Assembly: GCA_019671005.1 (NCBI GenBank)
Contig: CM033718.1
Span: 3,472,001-3,536,000 of the forward strand
Length of the DNA stretch: 64,000 nucleotides
Source of the DNA: Hibiscus mutabilis
Taxonomy: Eukaryota > Streptophyta > Magnoliopsida > Malvales > Malvaceae
Direction: 5' to 3'
Both the position numbers and the translations under genes were made by a program. The notes under the pieces were generated by a model. It was given only the letters and a program-made list of their open reading frames with translations, had not been told where the DNA came from and did not search any database. Positions 44,151-55,589 of the stretch are shown here, in pieces; positions within the stretch are counted from its first letter, which is position 1; the number at the start of each line of letters is the position of its first letter.

Positions 44151-44231
44151 TGGTTGAGGGATATCGAGCTCAACATATGGACAGTGGGAGGAATTGTACA
44201 GAGACTTACAGTCGTGGCTAAACCTAATGCA

Positions 44232-45596
44232 TAAACACATATCGGGAACGATTGTGAAGCTGGAAACTGTAGCAGCGTACCAAAATGATCATGTGGTACG
44301 GGGAGTATGTCAATTCCACCGGCTATTTTGAACATTTCCGCAGTGCATCAATGCATTCAAATATTGCAAGCCCATGGTTCAAATTGAAGACACTTGGTTG
44401 TATGGCAAATACACACAAATTTTTTTATTGGCGGTTGCACAAGACGGAAACATAAAAACCATTCTCATCGTATTCGCAATAGTAAAAAAGGAAGATCTTA
44501 AGTCTTGGGTATTCTTTCTTCAGAACTTACGAAGGCATGTCCTATATCATGTTATGCGTGAAAAAGAATGTGGGTTATGTGTTATTTCTGATAGAGGCAC
44601 GACGCTCCTATGGGCAATTGAGCGTATGGGATCGTCTTGGCAACCTCCCCATATTCATCACCGGTATTGTTTACGCCACATTGCTGCAAACTACTTGCAG
44701 AAGTACAAGAATGATGATTGACGTTGAATGGTGCTTCAAATGGGTACGTCATACTCAACTACTTTCTGTTTAAGATATATTCTTATTTATTATTCATCAT
44801 TAACTACACCATATTTTTATAGGCAACTCACATTACGTGCAAAAGGTTAATGAGCTGTTTGAAGAACTTCTACTCAAGAACAAAGATGGCTACGACTACC
44901 TAGCTTCAATAATGAGGGAAAAATGGCTTCGATCGTATAATGGTGGTAAGCGATATGGTCACATGACAACGAACTTGGCTGAGGCCGTGAATTTGTCACT
45001 GAAGAGAGTGTGACATTTGCCTATCACCTCCATTGTCAATAAGACATATTTATCGGTTGGCTACCCTATTTGCAATAAATTTCAAAACTTTGTGCGGTAT
45101 TCAAATACGACGAGTGTTACCTACTTATCACGCTGACAACATTTTTTTGTGTATCGGAATATTCGAGGCTGTTGGAAGGCATACAACATAACTCATACAT
45201 GGTTAATCTGCAAGATAGTACTTGCGAATGCGAAGTATTCCAAACATTCAAGTACTCATGTTCGCACGCCATTGCTGCTTGTTCATCTGTACAGATTAGC
45301 TACATGCAAATGGTTGACCTAGTATACTTACTCGAAACCGTATCTAAGGTTTATGAATACGAGTTTCCTCCCATCATGAATGAAGTTGATCCGACCGCAG
45401 TTGATGGTGAACCTATAGTATGGCCAGATTTTGGACTACGACACAAAAAATAGGGTCGTCCACGATCAACACGGATTTATTGTACTAAGGATTTGGTCGA
45501 ACATTGAGAAAAAACTTAACATCCAAAACTACACAGTAGATGTGGGAATCTCGGATACCAGAAGAGCAAATGTCCTAATGCTCAGGCCCCGTATTA
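44232..45596 (+). pseudogene. MULE transposase with SWIM finger and zinc knuckle
   Basis: The MULE catalytic domain is visible at 44340-44720: YCKPMVQIEDTWLYGKY, LLAVAQDGN, AWxFFLxNL-type block SWVFFLQNLRRHV, VISDRGTTLLWAIE and HHRYCLRHIAANYLQKY. After stops and an apparent intron the C-terminal part follows: KRYGHMTTNLAEAVN and LPITSIV (44950-45030), a SWIM finger CECEVFQTFKYSCSHAIAAC (45220-45285) and a degraded CCHC knuckle RCGNLGYQKSKCP near 45560. At least three frame breaks make it non-functional. The N-terminal part is missing or too decayed, perhaps removed with the insertion at 43328-44150. Only this gene of the element lacks a palindrome/TATA cassette. Confidence 0.88.
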
Positions 45597-45799
45597 ATTA
45601 ATTGTACTTTCTTATTTTAACAATTTTATCTTAAGTAATAACATCTCTTCGTTAAGGTTTCCAGTATTTTGGAACCATTTTAAACGTGATTATTTATACG
45701 GTTAGGGAGGTTAATTTCTATGTGTCAATAACAATTAATTACAATTCTCCACAACCTTTTTACATAGAATTTTACTTTTAAAATAAAATTAAATTAAAT

Positions 45800-46540
45800 G
45801 GACCTCGCCATCTGCAGAACGCGAGGTCCAGTGCCACGTCAAATCTTGCACGTTCTCTGGTGTTTACACGTAGAATCTCTATGGAAGTCACGTTTTGCAA
45901 AACGCGAGGCAATTCTCTATAAATCAGAAGTTAGGCCAGGCAAGCTCACTGGCATTTGCTTGCTATCAACCTAAAATTTTCTAAAATGTTGCCTGTTACC
46001 ATCATATCCAAAGAAAAAAACCACCACCCCAATGGCAACAAACCACGTTTCTAGAATATTTCTCTGCTATTCGTGGGTTGACAGTTTTCGTGAGAGGGGT
46101 GTTCCATGTTTTTGTTCAAGATGAACGACATATCACAATATCAGGAAAAACATGGTCTTCTTAAAGTGCCGACAATCCTCTTAACATTTTTTTGAGGTTG
46201 CAGGTAACTTAGTTTTACGCCTTAATCGTGGAGGCTAGGTGAAGACCACCGCTTGTAACCATAGTCAAAGCTTTTACCAGTGTAGTTGATGATGGAAGTG
46301 GGTTTTAATTGCAACCTTCGGGGGACCACAAATTCCTCGACTGTCTACATCGTCAAATCATGTTTAGGGGTACAATTGATCGGTTAAAATGTCGATGACC
46401 TCACCCCGGTTATGTACAAGATGCCATCTTTGACCGGGATCAGTGGCCTAACTACCATAATCTATTTTCTTCATTTTATGTGGCCTAACTACCATAATCT
46501 ATTTTCTTCGTTTTATGTATTTGTTTGAAAAGTAATAAAC
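45800..46540 (+). pseudogene. Small-ORF module, copy 1
   Basis: Palindrome GGACCTCGCC...GCGAGGTCC (45800-45829), half-decayed second palindrome (45883-45912), TATAAAT (45918-45924), and ATG 46032 (MATNHVSRIFLCYSW), stop after about 31 codons. Downstream sequence parallels copy 2 (GTTCCATGTTTTTGTTCAAGAT, GAGGCT...GAAGACCACCGC, CCTCGACTGTCTACATCG, TGTTTAGGGGTACAATTGA) but with many stops. Function unknown. Confidence 0.6.
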
Positions 46541-46828
46541 TTACATTGTTATTCTTACCCTAAAAAGCTCCGAAACCATTTTTCACGTGCTTGTTACACT
46601 TGCTAATTAGAATTACAGATCAGTTATAATTGCAATTGCTTAACATCTAAAGATTACATCTACAATTAAAATTCTCAGTTTTAAATAACAATTACTTACA
46701 ATTACAATTACAAATGTAAAAAATGTTACACCAATCAATATGAATTCACTCAAACCATTTGATGCTTCTCTCATAGAATTTATTTATAGACAGCGGAATT
46801 TAAGATTTCAATCATAATTAAAAAAATA

Positions 46829-47660
46829 GACCTCGCGCTCTGTATATAGCGAGGTCCAATGATATGACAATATGTAATTCTCTTGCCATGTTAGGAATCT
46901 CTGTAGACCTCGTGTTCTGCAAAACGCATGGTCCATTTAAAACGTGACCAAATCTTTCACGTTTTAGAGGGCCGAATGTTTGCCTATATAAGGCGGAAAC
47001 GAGGGCAAGCAAACCCACCATCATTTGCTATCGCTTGAGAAAAATCTGTATCATATTCGAAGAGAATATACAACTGTTGCTACTAATGGCAACAGATCAC
47101 GTATTAGGAAAATCATTTTACAAATTTATTTTCCTGATATTGTGATTTGTTAGTAAAAGTAGTTGCATTTATATGGTGACTACCTTATTTTGGTCGGTTA
47201 ATAATATTTGCGATGTGTGTCTTCCGTGTTTTGGTTCAAGATCTACGGAAAATTGTAATATTAGGAAATACGTGGTATTTTTAAGTGTCAGGATCAGTCT
47301 TGAGGTTTTGTTCGAGGCTGTCAGTAACTTCTTCGTACGCCTTCATCGTGAAGGCTACAAGAAGACCACCGCATGTAATGTAGTTGGAGCCTATAGCATC
47401 GTGGATGATGATGATTATCGGGCACTCACGAAATCCATGAAGCTAGTCCTCGACTGTCTACATCGCGGAAGAAGGTTTAGGGCTCCAACAACTAGGACGA
47501 TCTATGACTCCATTTGTCTACATCAACGACACATCTCTCGGCGGCCATACAACCCGGAAAAACTATGGCACCTCTCGTCTAAATCAATTCCTATGTAATT
47601 TAATTTGTCTGCATGTTTAGGGGTACAATTGACCGCGTGTTTAGGGTTGATTTTGGCCGC
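46829..47660 (+). CDS. Small-ORF module, copy 2 (unknown protein)
   Basis: Palindromes at 46829-46856 and 46906-46934, TATATAAGG at 46985, ATG 47086 (MATDHVLGKSFY...) closed by a stop after about 20 codons. A longer frame 47173-47598 (141 codons) contains FFVRLHREGYKKTTACNVVG, SIVDDDDYRALTKSMKLVLD and CLHRGRRFRAP. I recognise no family. Similarity to copy 1 shows the module was duplicated in tandem (unit about 1.03 kb). Copy 2 is better preserved. It may be an accessory transposon protein. Confidence 0.45.
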
Positions 47661-47878
47661 CTACGTGGCCTAACCCAATAATTTTTTTTCTTTATTTTAT
47701 GTATTTTTTCGAATTAATAATTTAATCGTGTAATTCATCAACAAAAATAAGCTTTGGAACCATTTTGGCGCCAAAAATTAGCTCCGACACCATGATTTAT
47801 AATTACAATTACTTAACGACTAAAATTTTTAGCTTCTTATTTTTTAATTATAATTCTTTTTAATTACAATTATACGCC

Positions 47879-48365
47879 TCCGATACTATGCCTCTAAGCT
47901 TAAGGATTACACGAATGCGACGATTAACTTCCCGGATAAACCCACCAAACATGATTCTCAAGACATTTACCTTTTTATCCATGCCCAAAAAAAGTTTTGG
48001 AAGCATTATCAGAGCCATTTTATATACCGTTTACAATGTTTGTTATGTGCCAATATCAATCTCAAATGAAAGATAAGTTCCAATACTAGGCCTCTAACCT
48101 AAAACATTACGAAGATTATTTTAATAATAACCCGGGAAAACACCTCCAACATGCCTACCAAGTCATTTCAACTTCTAATTCTTGGACAAAAACTAGCGTT
48201 AGAACCATTTTAATGCGCTTTTTATACAGTGTGCAATGTCTCGTACGTGCCAATATCAGTCTCAAATGGAAGATAAGTTCCAATACTACATATCTAAGCT
48301 TAAATATTACCAAAATTATCGGGCTAATGGCACGATAAAATGCCTCGAACATGCCTATACACCTT
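47879..48365. repeat. 200-bp tandem repeat, about 2.4 units
   Basis: TCCnATACTA...CTCTAA...TTA starts units at 47879, 48079 and 48279, exactly 200 bases apart; each ends with GTGCCAATATCAnTCTCAAATG. Located just inside the right terminal repeat. Confidence 0.8.
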
Positions 48366-48369
48366 TGTA

Positions 48370-48691
48370 TTTCAGCCTGGATTATGATGACCTCGCTTTC
48401 TGCAAAACGCGAGGTCCCTTTAATTTCTGTCATGATATATTCAATATCTCCGAGACCATGCGTTTTGGAAAACGCGAGGTCTTATCCAGTAATTTTAAAT
48501 TACGCAATATGAAAAGTCGGCGCATGTCAGACGGACCTCGCTATGTGTAGAACGCGAGTTCATAGTTTGTGTTTTCCAGAACGCGAGGTCGCCTTACGTG
48601 GCCGATTTGGGGGTTATTTTTCTAAATAACATTGACTGGAGGGTCATTACGTAAATAACTATTTAAAAAGGGTTTTTTATATAATAATACC
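48370..48691 (-). repeat. Right terminal inverted repeat of the MULE
   Basis: Complement of 39001-39325. Carries palindromes at 48389-48417, 48454-48481, 48534-48561 and a half-decayed one at 48563-48590. Confidence 0.88.
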
Positions 48692-48700
48692 ATTTTATTG

Positions 48701-50580
48701 GTTATCCAAAAAGCAAAACGACGTTGTGTCTCCTCTTTTCCTTCCCTTGGAATTATCACTTATGTGGGATAAGACTATACAAGTATGCCATAGGTTCTTG
48801 TTATAGAATTACTCTCATTTTCTCCGAAAGGATCAATTGTTTATTTCTTTTATTGATTCATGCAAACAATTGTAAGTGTCCTCTCCAGACGTTGGATAAC
48901 TATCGGTCACAGATCTAAAAATTTAAAATAAGTTTTCTCGTAATTAAGTATGCCATAAGTTCTTGTTATAGAAATTCAATATTTTTCTTTAAACATTAAA
49001 TTAAAAAAAATAAAAAATCCACACTAATTTAAACTTGTTTTTGAAAAAATAGAGATGCGGTTGCTCCATTAGTCCCCTACATGCATCCACCAACGGTAAC
49101 CACTTCGAGAGCCTGATCAATCTATGCAGAGTATGGATACAATCATGCAGATTACAGCTGAAGTTACCATTCCAGTTGATGGTGACCATGGCTTAAATGA
49201 CATGTTAGACAAGCCTTGAGGACGATGACATGGACGATCTTGATTCCGAATCTGAACTTGACATCAATAACAACGGGGAGATAATTTATGCAATGTAATA
49301 GGAAGAAAACATGTTCCATGATTTTTTGTCATGATCGAAGCATGAAGACATAACTACAAAGAATCTATGTTGGTGCACCTGGTATCAGAGATTAAGACTA
49401 TATTAAAGTGGACAATGCTGGATTCGATTTGTCATGGAAGCTTAATACGAATCGGTCGAAGAAATCGATATCTAATACTACTTTACGAGGGAAAATCATT
49501 AGGAAAATATATCAATTCTTATGCTCATCTCCCCAACTTACATTTAGAAGGGAAATAAGAGTTATAATATTATTTCTGAAAAACATGATAGTTGTATTAA
49601 TCAAATAAATAAGTTAGGGTCCAAAGCTTCAAAATTATGAAAATGGAAAGAGCAGTTTGTTTTAGGTATGCATGCGAGGTTTGATGTATTTAATCCATGC
49701 ACCTAACCATTATTTTCCTCTCTAAAATCATAATAAATGCGAAAATGGTAAGGTTAGAGAGATTCCAACACTAATTACTTTGAACCAACTTTCTATTTTC
49801 ATTATTATTCCAATAAATTGGAAGAACAAAGTACAGGTGATCAACATCCAAACTATCATTTCCCCCTACCAACTGAAATATTTAAATTTTATAAATTTTA
49901 ATTATTTATATATCGAAGGTTATTTTATTCTTTCAAAAAAAAACTTTTAAAGTATCATTTTATAGATAATTGATCGAATTTTCAACAATCGATCGATAGT
50001 GTATATTTTTTAAAGTAAAAAATCTTTAATCAATATATTTTTTAATAATTTTTTGTTGCTCACCCAGTTGCTTAAAGTTTTGTCTTAATTAATTTAAACT
50101 GATCTATATCATACTTATATTAGTAGGTAAATCTCCTAAAAAATATTCTGTTTATGTAATATCTCGAACTTAAAATTAATATCAAATTATTTATCTGTTG
50201 AACTAATCCGTCAGTTATTTTTTGATACTTTAAAAGAAAAAGAAAAACAAAGCGCAAAAAAGTGAAAATAAGCAAAGCTGGAAGCAATTATCATAACGCG
50301 GGAACGCGTTGCGCCGTTAATTATTACTACTAGTTTAAAAGCAAGCTCAGTTCTTTAAAAAGGGCCACCGCCGTTCCATTCTACACGACCTAGATCTGGT
50401 GTTTTAGCTATATTTTTCTTTGGATTGTGACTTGAAAGTAGCTCACTTTCCAGGGAGTCTCTAACCAGGTAGCTTTCTCTTTTCAGCCAACAATGGCAAT
50501 TGTCTTCTGATAAAAACCCATTTCCGCCAGTCTTTTTGTACTTCTGCTTAACAAACACTTCTTTAATTTCAGGGTTTAAA
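48701..50580. other. Intergenic DNA and SKS promoter
   Basis: AAGTATGCCATA(A/G)GTTCTTGTTATAGAA occurs at 48779 and again at 48946. Otherwise only short ORFs without domains. The last 230 bases are probably 5' UTR of the SKS gene, ending in a TTTCAG|GG-like site at about 50572. Confidence 0.5.
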
Positions 50581-50588
50581 AAGAGAAA

Positions 50589-53546
50589 ATGGGGAAATCA
50601 GTGATTCTCCATTTGGTTTTCGGAGTTCTGGCTGTTTTGGGTGTGCCCCTGGTGAATGCTGAAGACCCTTACTTGTATTTCACTTGGACTGTTACTTATG
50701 GTACTCGTTCCATTCTTGGAATCCCCCAGCAGGTTGGTGTAAAATTAAAAAAAAGTAATGTGCTTTTTGATTCTGGTTTTCTAAAGTTCTGATCTTTTGT
50801 TCTTGTAATCCTTGTTTAAAGGTTGTCCTTATCAATGATCAGTTCCCTGGACCAAAACTTGATGTGGTGACTAATAACAACATCATCTTGAATCTCATTA
50901 ACAAGCTCGACCAACCTTTCTTGTTGACATGGTAATCCTGAGTTCTTGAGTTTTTTGCTGATTCATGAATATGGGAAATGATGGGAAAAAAATCAAGATT
51001 TGTCTTGAAAATTTGCCATTTTTTGTTGCAACAGGAATGGGGTTAAGCAAAGGAAGAATTCATGGCAGGATGGAGTTTTGGGGACCAATTGTCCTATCCC
51101 TCCAAACTCAAACTATACCTACAAGTTCCAGGCCAAGGATCAGATTGGGACCTACAATTATTTCCCATCAACATTGATGCATAGAGCTGCTGGAGGATTT
51201 GGAGCACTTAATATAATCCATAGGAGTGTGATCCCTATACCTTATGCAAACCCTGATGGAGATTTCACTGTACTTGTTGGTGACTGGTTCAAGACCAACC
51301 ATATGGTTAGTCTTTTTCACAGTTATGTTTTTTCTTTCTACCTGTATGTTACCAACTGCTTACTTGTCATTCTTGCAAAGCCAAATGTATGTTATATGAT
51401 ATGAGAATCTAGGTAGCCATTTGTCTGCATCTATGTTGCCTGAACTTGGGTGCAAGTGTCCGGCATGAAAATGTGTTCAACATGTGTTCATTTCCATGTC
51501 CACTTATGTGTTCAACATGGGTGTCGAACACTGGTACATTTGAAAAAAAGAGGTCGGAGTAACAAAGGTCTACATGACCAGCTCCGGGGATTGAAGAGTG
51601 AATTCTATTTGGAATTTTGTTCATATTCTCCCTTGAAAGAGCTGACAGTTAGTTAAAGCATGTTTCTTGATGTCGGTCCCCATTACTAGCATTTGCCACG
51701 GAACGAATCATTTGTTCATTTTCATTTAGGCAAATTGTTGTGCTGCATTTTATAGTTGAGATCATATTGGAAATTAGTAAACAAATGAATACCAAATTTC
51801 TGTGTTTACAAGTAGGCAAATGAAAATAAAATTCCGAAGGGGCATTTTTCTCAGGAAGGGCTTTTATGAATAATTTACATTCTTACGATTCACCGTATCA
51901 ATTCCTGCCATGTGTAATTCACTCATCATAAATTGTTTTCTGGTTTGCAGACATTGCAGCTATCTTTGGACGCAGGCAACCCTCTGCCCTTCCCTGACGG
52001 AATCCTTATAAATGGCCAAACTCAAACATCCTTTAGTGGAGATCAAGGTCATTATTAACTTTAAGTCATGTTGCCCTGTCATCGTTTTATTATCAATCAA
52101 GTTTCGTTGCTTAATTCATAGAACATTTTATTAATTCCTGCAACAAATTTCTGGTGTTTCAGGCAAAACTTACATGTTCAGGATCTCAAATGTTGGATTA
52201 TCCACCTCATTCAATTTTAGGATCCAGGGTCATAAAATGAAGCTAGTTGAGGTCGAAGGATCTCACGTAATTCAGAACTTATATGACTCTCTTGATGTAC
52301 ATGTTGGCCAATCCATAACCATCTTAGTGACCTTGGACCAGCCGCCAAAGGACTACTACATCGTTGCATCCACACGATTTACAAAAACTGTTCTCACTGC
52401 AACTGCAGTGTTGCACTACACAAACTCGAATGGCCCAATTTCCGGTCCGATTCCAGCTGCTCCTGTAAACCAATTTGATTGGTCAATGGATCAGGCGAGG
52501 ACATATAGGTACTAGTCAATGGAGATCTTGATTCTTTCTTCAAATCATTTTAGACTAAAAAGTGATCTTATTTGATTTGTTTTTCTTCATTTTCTTGAAG
52601 GTGGAATTTGACATCAAATGCAGCAAGGCCTAATCCTCAAGGTTCATTCCACTACGGGCAGATAACACCAACTAAGACTTTTGTCTTGGCCAACTCGGCA
52701 TCTTCAATAAATGGGAAGTTGCGTTATGCAGTGAACGACGTCTCCTATATAAATCCCGATACACCTTTGAAGCTTGCTGATCATTTTAACATCCCTGGAG
52801 TTTTTAGCACGAATTCCATCAGTGCAGTTCCTTCAGGTCGTGCTGCAACTGTAGCTACCTCTGTTATGCCAACTTCTCTCCACGATTTCATTGAAGTCGT
52901 CTTTCAGAACAACGAAAACACCATGCAAGCTTGGCATCTCGATGGTTACGATTTTTGGGTTGTTGGGTTAGTTACAGTGCTCACTTTGTTTGTTCAATTG
53001 TTTGCTTTTTCTGTATAGGTTCTAATCGTTTATATTACTATATACACAGTTTTGGCTCGGGACAGTGGACGCCAGACAGTAGAAAGAGCTACAATCTAGT
53101 TGATGCTCTCACGAGACACACTACTCAGGTAACCACGTCAAATACCGAATATGAATCATTTCCCTTTTATCGATCGTCGGCATGAGGTCATGCCTTTATA
53201 TCAATGATATCACTATCTGTCACTCTTTGTTCTGTTGTCATGTTCTCTATTTAATTGCATCTGATGTTTCAAACATGTAACGTTTGAAAGATAGTATTAC
53301 CTATTTTCTGTTGCCGACGGTTTTTATTCTTTTTTCTGGCAGGTTTATCCGAATTCTTGGACCGCGATTCTTGTCTCCTTGGACAACCAAGGTATGTGGA
53401 ATTTGAGGTCTGCATTATGGGACAGGCAATATCTTGGACAGCAATTTTACCTTAGAGTCTGGGATCCAGTTCGCAGCCTTGCTAATGAATATGATATTCC
53501 CAATAATGTTCTCCTCTGCGGCAAAGCTGCCGGAGGGATCCCGTAG
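50589..53546 (+). CDS. SKS: SKU5-similar (SKS) monocopper-oxidase-like protein
   Basis: Eight exons (50589-50732, 50822-50931, 51035-51305, 51951-52047, 52163-52508, 52601-52966, 53050-53128, 53343-53546) join in phase to 538 aa. A signal peptide (residues 1-24, cleavage before EDPY) leads into three cupredoxin-like domains. Family blocks are all present: NGVKQRKNSWQDGVLGTNCP, FRISNVGLSTSFNFRIQGHK, SAARPNPQGSFHYGQ-type, QAWHLDGYDFWVVG and VYPNSWTAILVSLDNQGMWN. SKS proteins are secreted to the apoplast or wall and affect directional growth; most lack copper redox activity. Here the multicopper-oxidase motif HLHGHxF is changed to HLDGYDF and the HCH motif is absent, so oxidase activity is not expected. 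No C-terminal hydrophobic tail, so unlike SKU5 itself it is probably not GPI-anchored. Closest in style to the SKS4-8 group. Confidence 0.92.
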
Positions 53547-53586
53547 TTTGATTAACCGCTCTTTTCCGGTCACGAGAGTTTGACTG

Positions 53587-53589
<3 letters not shown>

Positions 53590-53638
<49 letters not shown>
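53590..53638. repeat. (TA)n(GA)n microsatellite
   Basis: About 17 TA units followed by about 7 GA units, in the probable 3' UTR of the SKS gene 45 bases after the stop. Confidence 0.95.
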
Positions 53639-54335
53639 TGATAGAAAAGAGGATCTTAGAAACATTAGATAAAATTATGCATTCCATTGGATTACTGTAT
53701 TAGCCCCAAGAGCTTGAATTGTATCAGGAAAAAAAACTATGAGGTTTTATGAAAATTTTAACCATATGGATCAAGCATTGTGTCTGTGGATATACACATA
53801 CATACACATATATTGTAGTTTTTGATGCTTAAAACCAGTAAAAAAATTAAATCAAATGAAAATAAGACACGTTGAATAAAAAAGTAATTTTTAATCCTGC
53901 TTATAAAATAATAAAAAATCAAACACGAAAGTGATTTTTTTTTCTATGGTCAAGCACTACATGTGGATGATATCAAACGCAATCCACACCTAACAATAAT
54001 GGCCAAGGAAAACAAAGATTGCTTATCCAATAATCACCAAGAACAACAAAGAAAAACAATGCCACTTTGTGAAGATCAATGCCTTTTTCCTCAAGACAAA
54101 TCATTTTCAAGGCCTCCTTTGTCAAGTAGTGCAAAGATTTTTCAAACCGGTTGTCTATCGATGTTAAAAATCGAATCGGTCTAGAAACGGTCGTACTTTT
54201 AATTATCGATTCAATCAATCAATAATTTTTATCGAAGGAAAAATGCCTTTTATATGGATCCCCTTGGAGTAATAATTGAAGCAACTAACAACTGAGAAAG
54301 ATTAGAGGAGATATTGAGATCTAGAACAGTGAAGT
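53639..54335. other. SKS 3' flank and methylesterase promoter
   Basis: No further gene recognised; short antisense ORFs only. Confidence 0.45.
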
Positions 54336-55364
54336 ATGGCACACTTTGTTATAATTCATGGTATGTGCAATGGAGCTTGGTGTTGGTACAAGGTTGTCAT
54401 GCTGCTCAAATCGGCCGGTCATCGTGTCACTCCATTGGACCTCGGTGCTGCTGGAATCAACCCGAAGCAGATCGGCGAGCTGGATTCCATATCGGATTAT
54501 GCACAGCCATTGATGGAATTCATGACCTCTTTGCCTCAACACGAGAAGGTGATATTAGTGGGACATAGTTATGGCGGAGTCATCATTTCCTTAGCCATGG
54601 AAAGCTTCCCTACCAAAGCATTGGCCGCTGTTTATCTCACGGCTTTTATGCCAAACCACCATTCTCCTATTGCAACCGGAGTCGCCGAGGTAAAAACATG
54701 AACACTGTCGTATGCATGTATTGTACGTTTGCGTATGTCAAGTTTCATGTGTTTTTGTTCGGATTTAAACTCATTGGTTGAATGTTTTTTGGAAGTTAGT
54801 TCTTCAAAAGGGTTATGGAGGAACCGATCATGGATTTCCAGCTATTGTTTGAAGACGGGTCAGAAAATCCACAAACTCATGCCATGTTCAGACCAAAAAT
54901 CAAGTCGGCAATGGTTTATCAACTCTCGCCAAAATGAGGTCAGTCATCTCATGTGTTTCCAAAGAAACAGAGAAACTAAAAACTAATTCAAACCACAGTG
55001 TTCAAGTTCGAGTATTACTTCAATATATTCGGTTTGATTTTCAGTTTATCGGTTAAAAATCAAATTTTGTTTGAATTTATAGAACATAGAACTGGCCATA
55101 ACGTTGTTGAGACAAGGGAAGTGGTTCATGAAAGATTTGTCCAAGGAATCCCTGCTAACGAAAGAAAAATTCGAATCGGTCGATCGCGTTTATGTAATTT
55201 GCAGAGATGATTTGCTGATAAAGGAAAGCTTGCAGAAATGGTACGTCGAGAATAGCCCGGCAGCCGATGTGAAGTTCATAGATGGAGCCGATCATATGCC
55301 CATGTTTTCCATGCCCCAGGACCTCTGCAAATGTCTACAACAAGTTGCTGAGAAATATAATTGA
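54336..55364 (+). pseudogene. MES-like: Methylesterase / hydroxynitrile-lyase-like protein (MES), one frameshift
   Basis: Exons 54336-54689, 54800-54938 and 55083-55364. The alpha/beta hydrolase begins MAHFVIIHGMCNGAWCWYK, has the nucleophile motif VGHSYGG (Ser78), an aspartate in CRDDLL (about 206) and the histidine of DGADHMPM (about 235), as in plant methyl salicylate, methyl jasmonate and methyl-IAA esterases. At the end of exon 2 a run of four A (54931-54934) puts the frame out by one, giving TGA just before the splice site; with three A the exons would join in phase to 257 aa, the normal length. The rest is well preserved. This is either a very young pseudogene or a homopolymer sequencing error, in which case the gene is functional. 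Confidence 0.85.
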
Positions 55365-55589
55365 GTATTTCACTAAGCCATCTTTGTAATCAATGAACAA
55401 CAATGAGGGGTTCAATGAGGGATTAATCTATTTAGGAGATGGTATGTAATACGTAAGAATTGAATCCCAACATTTGCAACTTTTAGTAAAAAAATAATGA
55501 GGGGTTTATAATAAGATTGTGTGCACCTTTTAGATAATAAGTATAACAATATTTTTTTTCTGCGAAAATGATATTTACTATTTTATTTT

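Larger units (their letters stand above)
39001..48691. mobile_element. 9.7-kb Mutator-like element with PMD gene, transposase and repeated promoter cassettes
   Basis: ATTTTATTG is duplicated exactly at 38992-39000 and 48692-48700. The element begins GGCATTATTATATAAAAACC and ends with the complement of GGTATTATTATATAAAAAAC; inverted repeats extend about 320 bp inward from each end. Inside, in order: a tandem 123-bp repeat, a plant mobile domain pseudogene (+), an ORF of unknown function (-), an inserted LTR-like fragment, a MULE transposase pseudogene (+), two tandem small-ORF modules (+), and 200-bp tandem repeats. The modules are separated by AT-rich spacers with recurring ATTACAATTACTTAA. 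MULEs carrying PMD-type genes beside the transposase are known in plants; this is a decayed full-length copy. Confidence 0.92.

Noticed and set aside
49195..49350. Acidic stretch DDMDDLDSESELDINNNGE as a gene fragment
   Set aside because: About 20 residues only, followed by two stops, and no matching exon nearby.
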